DNA from: Paenibacillus phocaeensis | GTDB taxonomy: Bacteria > Bacillota > Bacilli > Paenibacillales > Paenibacillaceae | Assembly (NCBI RefSeq): GCF_900021165.1 | Contig: NZ_FCOQ01000022.1 | Span: forward strand, 1-43,631 | DNA: 43,631 nt | Direction: 5' to 3' | Part shown: in pieces, positions 31,554-39,858 of the stretch | How positions within the stretch are numbered: position 1 is the stretch's first letter | Layout of the letters: every line of letters begins with the position of its first letter | Program-made: the position numbers and the translations under genes | Notes under the pieces: model-generated | What the model was told of the DNA's origin: nothing | The model's database searches: none | What the model saw: the letters and a program-made list of their open reading frames with translations, nothing else

Positions 31554-32594
31554 ATGCAGTTGGCGGTACGTGATTTAACGAAACGCTACAAGACGGGAGA
31601 CGGAGTCAGCCACATTCATCTGACGGTGGAACGAGGCGAGCTTGTTACGCTGCTTGGTCCTTCGGGCTGCGGCAAAACGACGGTACTGCGTAGCATCGGC
31701 GGTTTTCTCGAGCCGGATTCAGGCGACATCCTGATCGAAGGCCAAAGTGTGATCGGACTGCCGCCCGAGAAGCGCCCGACCTCGATGGTCTTCCAAAGTT
31801 ATAATCTCTGGTCGCACATGTCCGTATTTGACAACCTCGCCTTCGGGCTTAAAATCCGCAAGATGCCAAAGACCGAAATACGCGCTGCGGTCGCCGATGC
31901 GCTCAAGCTGGTCCGGTTGTCGGGGTACGAGAAGAAGTACCCGGCCGAATTGTCGGGCGGCCAGCAACAACGTGTTGCCCTGGCCCGGTCTCTGCTGCTC
32001 AAGCCGTCGGTCTTGCTGCTGGACGAGCCGTTTTCGGCGCTTGATGCCAAGCTGCGGCACGAAATGCGCGAGGAGCTTCGCGAAATTCAGATGCAAACCG
32101 GCCTCACGATGGTATTTGTTACGCATGACCAGGAGGAGGCCTTATCGCTCTCTGATCGCATCGTGGTGATGAATCACGGGCGTATTGAACAGATTGCCGG
32201 TCCGCAGCAGATCTACGATACGCCCGAGTCTCTATATGTAGCCGGCTTTATCGGCAAAATGAATTTTTTGGAGGGGGTGGCAGATGAAACGAGCATTCGG
32301 ATCGGCGAGCTCCGGTTTCCGAACGAGAAGCGGCTCAGCGGCCGGATAACCGCGGCGATCCGGCCGGAAGACGTAATCTTGGGCGAATTAGCGGAGAGTG
32401 GAGAGAGGTTGGAAGGGAAGATCAAGCAGGTGATGGTGCTTGGGCATTACGCCGAGGTGACCGTCGAGTTGGCCGGATGGGGGACGCTGCGGACGTTCCA
32501 ATCGAAGGAAGCAACGCAGCGCTTATCTATCGGCAAGGAAGTTGGCGTCAAGATCGTCAAATTGATCGGGTTTCCGTCAGGCGAACCCCAATAA
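31554..32594 (+). CDS. ABC importer ATPase (PotA/FbpC/PhnT-like)
   Basis: ATPase of 346 residues with Walker A GPSGCGKTT near 36-44, Q-loop MVFQSYNLWSHMSVFDN, signature LSGGQQQRVALARSLLL, Walker B VLLLDEPFSALD and H-loop FVTHDQEEAL. A C-terminal TOBE-type regulatory region begins at about 240. The ATG has AAGGGGG 7 bases upstream. A longer frame that overlaps the permease end has no initiation signal. It energises the two permeases encoded on either side. Confidence 0.9.
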   Translation: MQLAVRDLTKRYKTGDGVSHIHLTVERGELVTLLGPSGCGKTTVLRSIGGFLEPDSGDILIEGQSVIGLPPEKRPTSMVFQSYNLWSHMSVFDNLAFGLKIRKMPKTEIRAAVADALKLVRLSGYEKKYPAELSGGQQQRVALARSLLLKPSVLLLDEPFSALDAKLRHEMREELREIQMQTGLTMVFVTHDQEEALSLSDRIVVMNHGRIEQIAGPQQIYDTPESLYVAGFIGKMNFLEGVADETSIRIGELRFPNEKRLSGRITAAIRPEDVILGELAESGERLEGKIKQVMVLGHYAEVTVELAGWGTLRTFQSKEATQRLSIGKEVGVKIVKLIGFPSGEPQ

Positions 32595-32609
32595 GGGAGG
32601 ATAAACGAA

Positions 32610-33794
32610 ATGCGATCCAAAAAACCATGGTTAACTCTTTTGTCTACCGCATTAATCACGATGACAGTGCTTGCTGGTTGCGGCGGCGGAGCCGGAAACG
32701 GGGCGGCGACAAATGCGGCATCCGCAGGTGAATCGACGGCAGCTCCGGCAGCCGCCAGCGCGCCGGTGAAATTTAACTTCTATTTTACGGGTTCGCAGAA
32801 CGTTAAGGATCTATGGGATACCCTGGTTCCCATGTTCGAGAAGCAAAACGATCAAGTGGATGTGAACCTGGTGTATATTCCGTCGGGGACCGGCGCAGAG
32901 CCGACCTACGACCGCATCTTGGCCGCGAAGCAAGCCGGCAAAGGCTCAGGCGACATCGATCTGTACGAGGACGGCATCGGTGTGGTTGCGCAAGGCACCA
33001 AGGACGGAGTGTGGCAGCAATTGGATACGAATGCGATCCCCAACCTGGCGAAGGTGAATGCCGATACGATGAAGGATGTGGACCATTACGCGATTCCTTA
33101 TCGATCCTCCGCCGTCGTTCTGGCTTACGACAGCACGAAAGTGACCAACCCGCCGAAGACATTGGACGAGCTGCTTACCTGGATTAAGGAACACCCGGGG
33201 CAATTTGCCTATAACGACCCCTCCACCGGCGGTTCCGGCAGTTCGTTTGTGCAAACGGTCATCTATAAAGATCTTCCGGAAGAGGATATCCACAATGCCG
33301 ATCCCTCTGTCATGAGCCAATGGGAACCCGGGTTCCAGACGCTCAAAGAGCTGGGGCAATACGTCTACGGCGACGGCATTTACCCTAAGAAAAATCAAGG
33401 CACGCTGGATCTCCTGATGAACGGTGAAGTTGCATTGATTCCGGCATGGTCGGACATGGTCCTGCAGCAACTCAACGAAGGCCTGCTGCCCGATACGATT
33501 AAAATGCAGCAAATTACGCCCGGCTTCAACGGCGGCCCGACCTATCTGATGGTGAACGGGGAATCCGAGAAGAAAGAGGCAATTTATCAGTTCCTGGAGT
33601 TCGTCTTGTCGCCGGAAGCCCAAACCGTTATTGTGGAGAAAATGAACGGGTTCCCCGGCATCGAGTTGGCGAATATGCCGCAGGAAATGCAAGACAAGTT
33701 CAAAGGGGTTGCCGAGGGCTTCCGAACCTTCAACATTGGGGATCTCGGCACTGAAATCAACAAACGCTGGCAGAGCGAAGTTGCTGCGCAATGA
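32610..33794 (+). CDS. Extracellular solute-binding lipoprotein
   Basis: Lipoprotein of 394 residues with a lysine-rich start, a hydrophobic core and the lipobox VLAGC (Cys24), then an Ala/Gly/Ser linker (about 25-50). The mature domain begins VKFNFYFTGSQNVKDLWDTL and has the hinge and core of class-1 binding proteins: KGSGDIDLYEDG, DHYAIPYRSSAVVLAYDSTK, GEVALIPAWSD and FLEFVLSPEAQTVIVEK. It captures the substrate outside the membrane. Ligand residues cannot be assigned. The flanking PHP and GDPD genes suggest a phosphorylated compound, but this is inference. Confidence 0.9.
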   Translation: MRSKKPWLTLLSTALITMTVLAGCGGGAGNGAATNAASAGESTAAPAAASAPVKFNFYFTGSQNVKDLWDTLVPMFEKQNDQVDVNLVYIPSGTGAEPTYDRILAAKQAGKGSGDIDLYEDGIGVVAQGTKDGVWQQLDTNAIPNLAKVNADTMKDVDHYAIPYRSSAVVLAYDSTKVTNPPKTLDELLTWIKEHPGQFAYNDPSTGGSGSSFVQTVIYKDLPEEDIHNADPSVMSQWEPGFQTLKELGQYVYGDGIYPKKNQGTLDLLMNGEVALIPAWSDMVLQQLNEGLLPDTIKMQQITPGFNGGPTYLMVNGESEKKEAIYQFLEFVLSPEAQTVIVEKMNGFPGIELANMPQEMQDKFKGVAEGFRTFNIGDLGTEINKRWQSEVAAQ

Positions 33795-34630
33795 GGAAGG
33801 AATGGAAGCAAGCGATGGCGGGGCTGGCGATGGTCCTCCCCTCCTTCGCAATTCTGCTGATCGTCGTCATCATCCCGATTATCCAATCCTTCTTTCTGAG
33901 CCTCACGAACGAGACAGGGGGGATGGATTTAAGCCGTTACCATTACCTCTTTGCTGATAAGGGGATGAGGACAAACCTCCTGTTCACTCTGCGGATTACA
34001 TTGATCACCTGCGCGCTTGTGCTGCTCGTCAGCTACACGCTCGCAGTATACATGCGCTTCAATCAGGGACCGATCGTTGAGCTGATCCGGAAAACCTATA
34101 TGATCCCCTTATTTATCCCGGGGGTCATCGCGACCTATGGACTGATCAATCTGCTGGGTAATCACGGATGGCTCGCACGTCTGCTCGCCCAGATCGGCCT
34201 TACGCTGCCGCGGATCATTTTCGACGAGAAAGGGATTATCCTCGCGAATCTCTGGTTTAACATCCCGTTTACGACCATGCTGCTCAGCTCCGCGCTGGCC
34301 GGGATTCCCTCGTCGGTCATCGAAAGTGCGAAAGACGTTGGCGCGGGGAGATTCCGATTGTTTGCCCGGTTTATTTTCCCGCTTTCCTACAAAACGTTCC
34401 TCGTTGCCCTGACCTTCGTGTTCATGGGGGTGATCGGCTCGTTTACAGCCCCGTTCCTGCTGGGCGCCAACTCGCCGCAGATGCTGGGCGTTTCCATGCA
34501 GCAGGTGTTCAGCGTCTTTCAGGAGCGCGAGCAAGCGGCGGCGATGGCGTTCTTTTCCTTCTTGCTGTGTTCGGTGCTTGGGGCATTTTATATCCGCTCG
34601 ATGGCCAAGGAAGAGAACGTCAAAATATAG
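33791..34630 (+). CDS. ABC importer permease (PotB/PhnU/MalF-like)
   Basis: Membrane protein of 279 residues with six membrane segments and the ATPase-docking loop ESAKDVGAGRFRLFARFIFP. Its ATG overlaps the stop of the binding-protein gene (ATGA). It is the last gene of the eight-gene operon, followed by a terminator. The split of the two permeases around the ATPase and binding-protein genes is unusual but leaves a complete importer. Confidence 0.87.
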   Translation: MRKEWKQAMAGLAMVLPSFAILLIVVIIPIIQSFFLSLTNETGGMDLSRYHYLFADKGMRTNLLFTLRITLITCALVLLVSYTLAVYMRFNQGPIVELIRKTYMIPLFIPGVIATYGLINLLGNHGWLARLLAQIGLTLPRIIFDEKGIILANLWFNIPFTTMLLSSALAGIPSSVIESAKDVGAGRFRLFARFIFPLSYKTFLVALTFVFMGVIGSFTAPFLLGANSPQMLGVSMQQVFSVFQEREQAAAMAFFSFLLCSVLGAFYIRSMAKEENVKI

Positions 34631-34650
34631 AGGATCGCCGCCCCCACTTC

Positions 34651-34673
34651 ACCCCGATGCGGGGTTCTTTTTT
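34651..34673 (+). terminator. Rho-independent terminator of the phosphodiester-type operon
   Basis: Stem ACCCC / GGGGT with a five-base loop, then TTCTTTTTT. Confidence 0.75.
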
Positions 34674-34762
34674 GTTTATATTCAACTCTTCCATTGATTC
34701 GGAGTTTAAGTTCATTTAAAGTATAATAAAATTGAAATTTACATAATCGAGAGGGGATGGCC

Positions 34763-36031
34763 GTGAATAACGCAGACAGGTCAATTCATTCAGCACCAAA
34801 GGAGCCGTGGAGAAGGAATATCATCCTTTTCCTGAGCAGCCAAACCATATCCTTATTTGGTTCTTCGCTGGTGCAATATGCAATCATGTGGTACATCACG
34901 CTGAATACCCAATCGGGGATCATGATGACGTTGTACATCATCTGCGGTTTTATCCCGACGTTTCTTCTATCCCCGGTGGCGGGCGTATGGGCGGACCGCT
35001 ACAATCGGAAGGTGCTCATCATGCTGGCAGACGGCATGATCGCGTTGGCTACGCTCATCATGGCGCTTCTGTTCCTGACAGGCTATAAGGAAGCTTGGCT
35101 GCTCTTCGCCATCTCTGCAATCCGGGCGCTTGGCTCTGGCGTACAGACGCCGGCGGTAGGGGCAATACTGCCGCAGATCGTTCCCTCGGACCGCTTAACC
35201 AAGGTGAACGGGATCAACGGAAGCATTCAAGCTGTGATTATGTTTGTCTCGCCGATTGTCAGCGCTGCGTTGCTAACAGTAGCCACGCTTGAGACCATCT
35301 TCTTTATCGATGTGGTTACGGCAGCGATTGCCATTTTGACGCTGCTGCTTTATTTTCGAATCCCCTCGCATCCCAAAGCTTCTGACCAATCGGCGTCCAG
35401 CTATTTCAACGACTTGAAAGAGGGATTGGCTTATATACGCAGACAAGCCTATTTGAAATCCTTTTTTGCATTCTTGGCGGTGTTCTTTATTCTGATGGCG
35501 CCGGCCGCCTTTCTAACCCCGCTTCAGGTTACCCGCAGCTTCGGCGATGAGGTGTGGCGGCTCACTGCGATCGAAATCGCCTTTTCTGTCGGGATGATGG
35601 CGGGAGGGGGATTAATTGCGGCATGGGGCGGATTCCGGAACAAGGTTCACACGATGACTTTGGCCACCGTTCTGATGGGGGCGTGTACCCTCTTGCTTGG
35701 TGTCGTTCCCGTATTTTGGATCTATCTGGTATTTATGGCCGTGTTCGGCGTGGCCATGCCGGGATTTAACACACCAACCATGACGATGATTCAGGAAAAG
35801 GTAGATGAGAACTATCTGGGCCGCATCTTTGGCGTATTCAGCATGATCTCCACGTCCATGATGCCGCTTGGGATGCTGATTTTCGGTCCCATCGCCGACG
35901 CCGTACCGATTGAATGGGTGTTGATCGGTACGGGGCTTCTGATTCTGTTCCTGTCGATCTTTCTCGGAAGGAACCCAGCGTTGCTGGAGGCAGGCAAACC
36001 GAAGGTGCAGGAATCCATCGGTGAAATCTAG
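34763..36031 (+). CDS. MFS transporter, MefA/EntS-like drug efflux type
   Basis: Membrane protein of about 422 residues with twelve membrane segments. Family marks are FLSSQTISLFGSSLVQYAIM in the first segment, the cytoplasmic loop GVWADRYNRKVLIMLAD between segments 2 and 3, and INGSIQAVIMFVSPIV. This subgroup includes macrolide and siderophore exporters. I prefer the GTG at 34763, 6 bases after GAGGGG; the ATG at 34757 lies too close to that site. TATAAT at 34722-34727 is a possible -10. The adjacent inducible ABC-F gene suggests a small antibiotic-response neighbourhood. Substrate unknown. Confidence 0.87.
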   Translation: MNNADRSIHSAPKEPWRRNIILFLSSQTISLFGSSLVQYAIMWYITLNTQSGIMMTLYIICGFIPTFLLSPVAGVWADRYNRKVLIMLADGMIALATLIMALLFLTGYKEAWLLFAISAIRALGSGVQTPAVGAILPQIVPSDRLTKVNGINGSIQAVIMFVSPIVSAALLTVATLETIFFIDVVTAAIAILTLLLYFRIPSHPKASDQSASSYFNDLKEGLAYIRRQAYLKSFFAFLAVFFILMAPAAFLTPLQVTRSFGDEVWRLTAIEIAFSVGMMAGGGLIAAWGGFRNKVHTMTLATVLMGACTLLLGVVPVFWIYLVFMAVFGVAMPGFNTPTMTMIQEKVDENYLGRIFGVFSMISTSMMPLGMLIFGPIADAVPIEWVLIGTGLLILFLSIFLGRNPALLEAGKPKVQESIGEI

Positions 36032-36036
36032 AGGAG

Positions 36037-36066
36037 GGCAGGATCCCGTCAGGGACCTGCCTTTTA
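36037..36066 (+). terminator. Rho-independent terminator of the MFS gene
   Basis: GGCAGG pairs with CCTGCC and TCCC with GGGA around a short loop, followed by TTTTAT. Confidence 0.75.
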
Positions 36067-36067
36067 T

Positions 36068-36217
36068 CATGGTCGTCCCGGAGATTGTGTTGTGATCGCG
36101 GGGAGAGGTCATGAGACGCATCTGATCGTGAAGGATCAGCGGATTCCTTTTGACGACCGGCAAGTGATATGGGAAGAGCTGGCGTCCAGAACGAACCTTT
36201 CAGTTCCAGAAATTTGA
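36068..36217 (+). pseudogene. Remnant: C-terminal end of a MurE-type Mur ligase
   Basis: The frame ending at the TGA at 36215-36217 reads RPGDCVVIAGRGHETHLIV, then KDQRIPFDDRQVIWEELA. This is the hallmark C-terminal motif of UDP-MurNAc-tripeptide synthetases (GDxVxIAGKGHE and FDDR). Only about 45 codons remain, with no start, and the frame does not extend through the upstream terminator. The intact gene is absent from the window. It is a scar of a deletion or of insertion of the neighbouring genes. Confidence 0.75.
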
Positions 36218-36245
36218 GTGAATGACAAGGTTGAAGTCAATAGGC

Positions 36246-36274
36246 GTGAAAATGTTGAACCTTTATGTTAAAAT
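36246..36274 (+). promoter_or_regulatory. Promoter of the ABC-F leader
   Basis: Extended -10 TGTTAAAAT (TAAAAT at 36269-36274) lies 17 bp after GTGAAA at 36246-36251. It would start a leader of about 340 bases before the ABC-F start codon. Confidence 0.55.
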
Positions 36275-36307
36275 GAAGTGGATTTGAGGAAAAAGGAAGG
36301 TGCATTC

Positions 36308-36403
36308 ATGATTTACCTCCAAAATGGCAAGCTCGTTAGGGAACTTCGCTCCGTACAAATGTCCAGGATGAAGCATTGTGCGGAGCTTAATCGGGAAGCT
36401 TAG
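36308..36403 (+). CDS. Putative leader peptide of the ABC-F gene
   Basis: A 31-codon frame starting at the ATG at 36308 with GGAAGGTG upstream, ending TAG at 36403. Its coding sequence folds into a hairpin (GCTCCG at 36348-36353 with CGGAGC at 36381-36386, extended by ACAA / TTGT), and its stop lies in a second hairpin GGAAGC-TTA-GCTTCC. Such peptides let stalled ribosomes remodel the leader RNA. This one is proposed from position and structure, not homology. Confidence 0.5.
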   Translation: MIYLQNGKLVRELRSVQMSRMKHCAELNREA

Positions 36404-36501
36404 CTTCCTGCATTCATCGGTTGAAAGCACGGTACTTGGCAGCATAGGGGAGACCTAGGCTTATTTAAGTACAGCTTTGAACCGGGAATGCTTAGATTAG
36501 A

Positions 36502-36544
36502 GGGCCAAGGACAATGTTTTGTCCTTGGTCCTTTGTGTTTTTTG
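36502..36544 (+). terminator. Leader terminator 1 (attenuator) before the ABC-F gene
   Basis: A 13-bp stem (GGGCCAAGGACAA with TTGTCCTTGGTCC, one G-U pair) and a 4-base loop, followed by TTTGTGTTTTTT. It lies within the leader, upstream of the coding start. Confidence 0.7.
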
Positions 36545-36554
36545 GGGTTCCCCT

Positions 36555-36599
36555 AAGCAGAGGACCGGCGCTACTTGCGCCTGTTTCTCTGCTTTTTTT
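36555..36599 (+). terminator. Leader terminator 2 (attenuator) before the ABC-F gene
   Basis: Outer stem AAGCAGAG / CTCTGCTT and inner stem GGCGC / GCGCC, followed by seven Ts. It ends 28 bp before the ATG, after any plausible promoter, so transcription must read through it for expression. Confidence 0.85.
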
Positions 36600-36627
36600 A
36601 TGATTTGAAAGAGAAGAGGGATTTGAC

Positions 36628-38157
36628 ATGAGTTTATTGGAAATGAACGAAATCACCCATCGATTTGGGGATAAGGAATTGTACCGCGGAGCTTCCCTGG
36701 AATTGCATCCAGGTGAGCACATGGGACTAGTCGGTCAAAATGGAGCGGGGAAGAGCACGTTGATCCGCATGTTGACCGGCGAGGTTATTCCAGATCAAGG
36801 ACGGATCAAGTGGAAGCCGCGGCTGCGTCTGGGTCATCTGGATCAATATGCCCGAATCCCGGGGACGGTATCGATCCGGGAATACATGAAGACGGCGTTC
36901 GATGAGCTTTATGCCCTGGAACGGAAAATGACGGAGATTTATCAAGAGGTCGCGAAGACCGGGGACGAGAGCAAGCTGAAGCAGGCGGCGTTATGCCAGG
37001 AGAGGCTGGAGGCCGGGGATTTTTACGGGATTGAAAGCCGGATCGATCAGACCGCAACGGGATTAGGGATTCAAGCGATGGGAATGGAGCGTCCAATGTC
37101 GGAGTTAAGCGGCGGACAGAGGGCGCGGGTCATCTTGGCCAAGCTGTTGCTGGAGGAACCGGACGTGCTGCTGCTTGATGAGCCCACCAATTTTCTGGAC
37201 CGGGAGCATGTAGATTGGCTGGCCGGTGCGCTGGCGGCATTCCGCGGAGCCTTCGTCGTCGTGTCTCATAACGCTGCGTTCCTGCAAAGCGTGACGACGT
37301 GCATTTGCGACATCGAGTTCGGGACGATCCGGAAATACCCGGGCAGTTACAATGATTTCCTGCGGCAGAAGGAGCATCTGCGACGCGATTATGAACGGCG
37401 TTATGAAGCGCAGCAGAAGAAAATTGAGGCTACGGAAAGCTTTATTCGCAAAAATATCGCCGGTGTCAACAGCAAAATCGCCCAGGGTCGCCGCAAACAG
37501 CTGGAGCGGATGGAGCGAATCAATCCTCCAGGCCGAACGTCTTCGCCGGTATTCCGGTTTCAGGAACTGCCCCCGCCCGGACGGGTTGCACTGGAGACCA
37601 GGCGACTTGCGGTTGGATATGGACGGCCGCTGCTGTCACCGCTTAGTTTTGAAGTGCAGGGCGGAGAGAAGCTGGTCATTTCGGGTTTCAACGGGATCGG
37701 CAAATCGACGCTGCTAAATACCTTGGTGCGAAAACTGCCTCCTCTGGCAGGGGAATATCGCTTTGCGGACAGGGTGCGTATTGGTTATTTCGAGCAGAAC
37801 CTCATTTGGGAGGATCCGACCTTAACGCCAATCGAATATCTCACTGGTTATCGGCCCGATTTGGACGGCAAGACCATCCGCAGACATTTGGCTCACTGCG
37901 GCGTTCCCCATACGTTGGCTGTACGGGCGATCGGAACGTTGAGCGGCGGGGAGCAGTCGAAAGTTAAATTATGCCGGTTGCTGCTGACTCCCTGCAATTT
38001 TCTGATTTTGGACGAACCCACCAATCATTTGGATCAGGAAGCCAAGGAAGCGCTCCGCCAGGCTTTAATCGGGTTTCAAGGCAGTGTACTGCTCGTTTCC
38101 CACGAACATTCCTTCTACGAAGCTTGGGCGGATCGCGTCATGCGGATCGGGAAATAA
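36628..38157 (+). CDS. ABC-F family ATPase, ribosome-protection type
   Basis: Cytoplasmic protein of 509 residues with two ATPase domains and no membrane segment. Domain 1: GQNGAGKST near 36-44, LSGGQRARVILAKLLL, VLLLDEPTNFLD. Domain 2: GFNGIGKST near 355, LSGGEQSKVKLCRLLL, FLILDEPTNHLD. Between them lies the P-site tRNA-interaction linker (about 240-305), helical and basic with SFIRKNIAGVNSKIAQGRRK. ABC-F proteins bind the ribosomal E site, and several confer resistance to lincosamides, pleuromutilins or macrolides. The attenuator-like leader supports a resistance role, but housekeeping members also exist. AGAGGG precedes the ATG. Confidence 0.9.
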   Translation: MSLLEMNEITHRFGDKELYRGASLELHPGEHMGLVGQNGAGKSTLIRMLTGEVIPDQGRIKWKPRLRLGHLDQYARIPGTVSIREYMKTAFDELYALERKMTEIYQEVAKTGDESKLKQAALCQERLEAGDFYGIESRIDQTATGLGIQAMGMERPMSELSGGQRARVILAKLLLEEPDVLLLDEPTNFLDREHVDWLAGALAAFRGAFVVVSHNAAFLQSVTTCICDIEFGTIRKYPGSYNDFLRQKEHLRRDYERRYEAQQKKIEATESFIRKNIAGVNSKIAQGRRKQLERMERINPPGRTSSPVFRFQELPPPGRVALETRRLAVGYGRPLLSPLSFEVQGGEKLVISGFNGIGKSTLLNTLVRKLPPLAGEYRFADRVRIGYFEQNLIWEDPTLTPIEYLTGYRPDLDGKTIRRHLAHCGVPHTLAVRAIGTLSGGEQSKVKLCRLLLTPCNFLILDEPTNHLDQEAKEALRQALIGFQGSVLLVSHEHSFYEAWADRVMRIGK

Positions 38158-38174
38158 GCGGATATCTCATGAAC

Positions 38175-38207
38175 AAAGGCGCCCTCATCTTAATTGGGGC
38201 GCCCTTT
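38175..38207 (-). terminator. Terminator-like hairpin between the ABC-F and GT-D genes
   Basis: AAAGGCGCC and GGGCGCCCTTTT form a stem with one bulge and a 12-base loop. With T-runs on both strands it could serve both convergent genes, although it overlaps the last codons of the GT-D gene. Confidence 0.6.
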
Positions 38208-38900
38208 TAGAATAATATTGTTCGCTTTGCCCATATCGAGGGCTACCTTGCCTGTCAACGCCGCAATTTGTTCGGCCAGAACCACCGCGTTGACTCCGCA
38301 GGAGATGAAGGCGACATCAAAGCTGTCCTTGTGGGAAGCGATCCATTTTATCGTACTGCGGTAATCCTGCCATTGGCTGAAGGGGAGGGCATGAACAACC
38401 TTTTGTTTGTAGGGCTCCTTTTCGAGCATTTCCTTAATAAGCTGGGCTTCTCGCGTAATAACGAGGATTCTCCGACCCGATAAGACGGACCAGAATTCCG
38501 TCATCCGGGCCAGTTCCCGATTCACGCCGGCATGACATACCCTCGCCGGCCGGAGTTTGTAATGGGCGAATATTTGATCCGTTAGCGGTCTTTTCAAATA
38601 ACTCGGCGCGTTGATCGTATCGTCGCCTGCGGGCAGAATTCCGACGACGGAAGCCCTCCGGACCGAAGAGACCAGGGCATTGCGGAGCGGCAGATTCGGC
38701 AGGGTAACCCCTTTTTCGCCGCGGTTGGCTTTGATCGCCCACCTTTCCTGCAGCACTTTCGAGATTGGCCAGACCTCATGCTGAGACATCACCAAGTTCT
38801 CGCCGTCGCCGATTCGCACCAGCGAGAAAGGCTTCCGGTCCTTAACGGCATCCTCGATATGCCGCAGCAAGTCCCGGGTTTCCAGATAAATTTGTTGCAT
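38190..38900 (-). CDS. GT-D fold (DUF1792-type) glycosyltransferase
   Basis: Protein of 236 residues. The motif FSLVRIGDGENLVM at about 25-38 corresponds to the metal-binding DxE motif that defines the GT-D/DUF1792 glycosyltransferases. Further matches are GILPAGDDTINAPS near 87, a Rossmann-like ILVITREAQLIKEML and VAFISCGVNAVVLAEQIA. These enzymes extend glycans on surface proteins. It is divergent from another glycosyltransferase and a methyltransferase, so a joint glycan-building task is likely. AAGGAAGG precedes the ATG. Confidence 0.82.
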   Translation of the reverse strand: MQQIYLETRDLLRHIEDAVKDRKPFSLVRIGDGENLVMSQHEVWPISKVLQERWAIKANRGEKGVTLPNLPLRNALVSSVRRASVVGILPAGDDTINAPSYLKRPLTDQIFAHYKLRPARVCHAGVNRELARMTEFWSVLSGRRILVITREAQLIKEMLEKEPYKQKVVHALPFSQWQDYRSTIKWIASHKDSFDVAFISCGVNAVVLAEQIAALTGKVALDMGKANNIILKGRPN

Positions 38901-38999
38901 CGAAGTTTTCCTTCCTTTCGCACATTGATCATTTTAGTCTATGATTTTGAATCCCGTTCGAATTGTGTGCTTGTACCGCGAGTCGAAGAGACGGTTCGC

Positions 39000-39028
39000 T
39001 TGACTATTTTTGCTGTCACCTATGGAAT
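39000..39028 (+). promoter_or_regulatory. Putative promoter of the glycosyltransferase/methyltransferase pair
   Basis: TTGACT at 39000-39005 and TGGAAT at 39023-39028 with a 17-bp spacer. The -10 is only moderate. The rest of the 232-bp divergent spacer shows nothing else I can support. Confidence 0.4.
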
Positions 39029-39132
39029 ACGTCCTGTCCTTGCATAGATGTCTAGCATATAGTGAAAGATCGGTAGCCCTGCAATGCAAGAGTCCCAGCA
39101 ATTCGGCGGGCTGAATGACAAGGAGGGATAAC

Positions 39133-39822
39133 ATGTCGAAAAAAGTGGTGATCGAAAGCAACTTCAATACGTTTGGTTTTGACCCCCAACGGTTCACGCG
39201 GCCTTGGTTAGAGAAAAGGATCGCCATCTTTCGCAACTTTACGTTGAATTCGTTGAAAGCCCAGACTAATCAGAACTTTCTGGCGGTGTTCAAGATCGCC
39301 GAAGGAACCGAAGCGATCGTGGCGGATATTTTGTCCAAACAACCGCCGCTTCCGAGTAATATCTGGTTCGGGACGAACCGCGACAGCATCGAGCGGATCA
39401 AGGCTTTTGCCGGAAAAAGCGTTGATTTGTATGTCGCCCGGCTAGATTCCGACGATCTGTACCATAAGACGTACGTGCAGCAGTTGTATGATTATGTTCC
39501 GAAGCCCGGAACGGTCGCATTGATCAATCAGAACGGGTATTTGTGGGACAGCGTACATGGGGAAATGGCGCCGACCTTTCATCGTTCCCCGCAATTTTAC
39601 GTTTACTTGTACAAGACGGCTGAGTATTTGTCCGGCTACCGCGTCAAGCTCCCGGGTCGAGGAACACACGGCAACGTAATTGATCTGCCGCATGAATTGC
39701 TCGCGCCGCGCAACTACGTAAACGTCATCCATCAAGACAATACTTCCGCCAAAAAAGTGCCGCCCCGCGACCGGTTAAGCCCCGGAGATATCCGCAAAGT
39801 GCTGAAAGAATTTATGGGATAG
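39133..39822 (+). CDS. Glycosyltransferase, putative rhamnosyltransferase-like
   Basis: Protein of 229 residues related to GT2-like putative rhamnosyltransferases. Matches include RPWLEKRIAIFRNFTLNSL with QTNQNFLAVFKIA (the usual sugar-nucleotide half), YVARLDSDDLYHKTYVQQL near 103-121 containing the DxDD metal motif, and a C-terminal PHELLAPRNYVNVIHQDNTS. AGGAGGG lies 7 bases before the ATG at 39133; an upstream in-frame ATG at 39115 lacks a site. It is encoded 36 bp before the methyltransferase. The acceptor glycan is unknown. Confidence 0.8.
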   Translation: MSKKVVIESNFNTFGFDPQRFTRPWLEKRIAIFRNFTLNSLKAQTNQNFLAVFKIAEGTEAIVADILSKQPPLPSNIWFGTNRDSIERIKAFAGKSVDLYVARLDSDDLYHKTYVQQLYDYVPKPGTVALINQNGYLWDSVHGEMAPTFHRSPQFYVYLYKTAEYLSGYRVKLPGRGTHGNVIDLPHELLAPRNYVNVIHQDNTSAKKVPPRDRLSPGDIRKVLKEFMG

Positions 39823-39858
39823 CCGCCGTTTCTTCTCGGAAGAAGGAGGTGAGTGTTT

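Noticed and set aside
32946..33851. A 301-codon open frame on the minus strand across the solute-binding protein gene
   Set aside because: It is antisense to a clear lipoprotein gene and its reading matches no family. It arises from codon bias of the real gene.
39043..39063. Sporulation sigma-factor promoter (CATA boxes) before the glycosyltransferase
   Set aside because: CATA-type -10 patterns occur, but no matching -35 element sits at the required distance.
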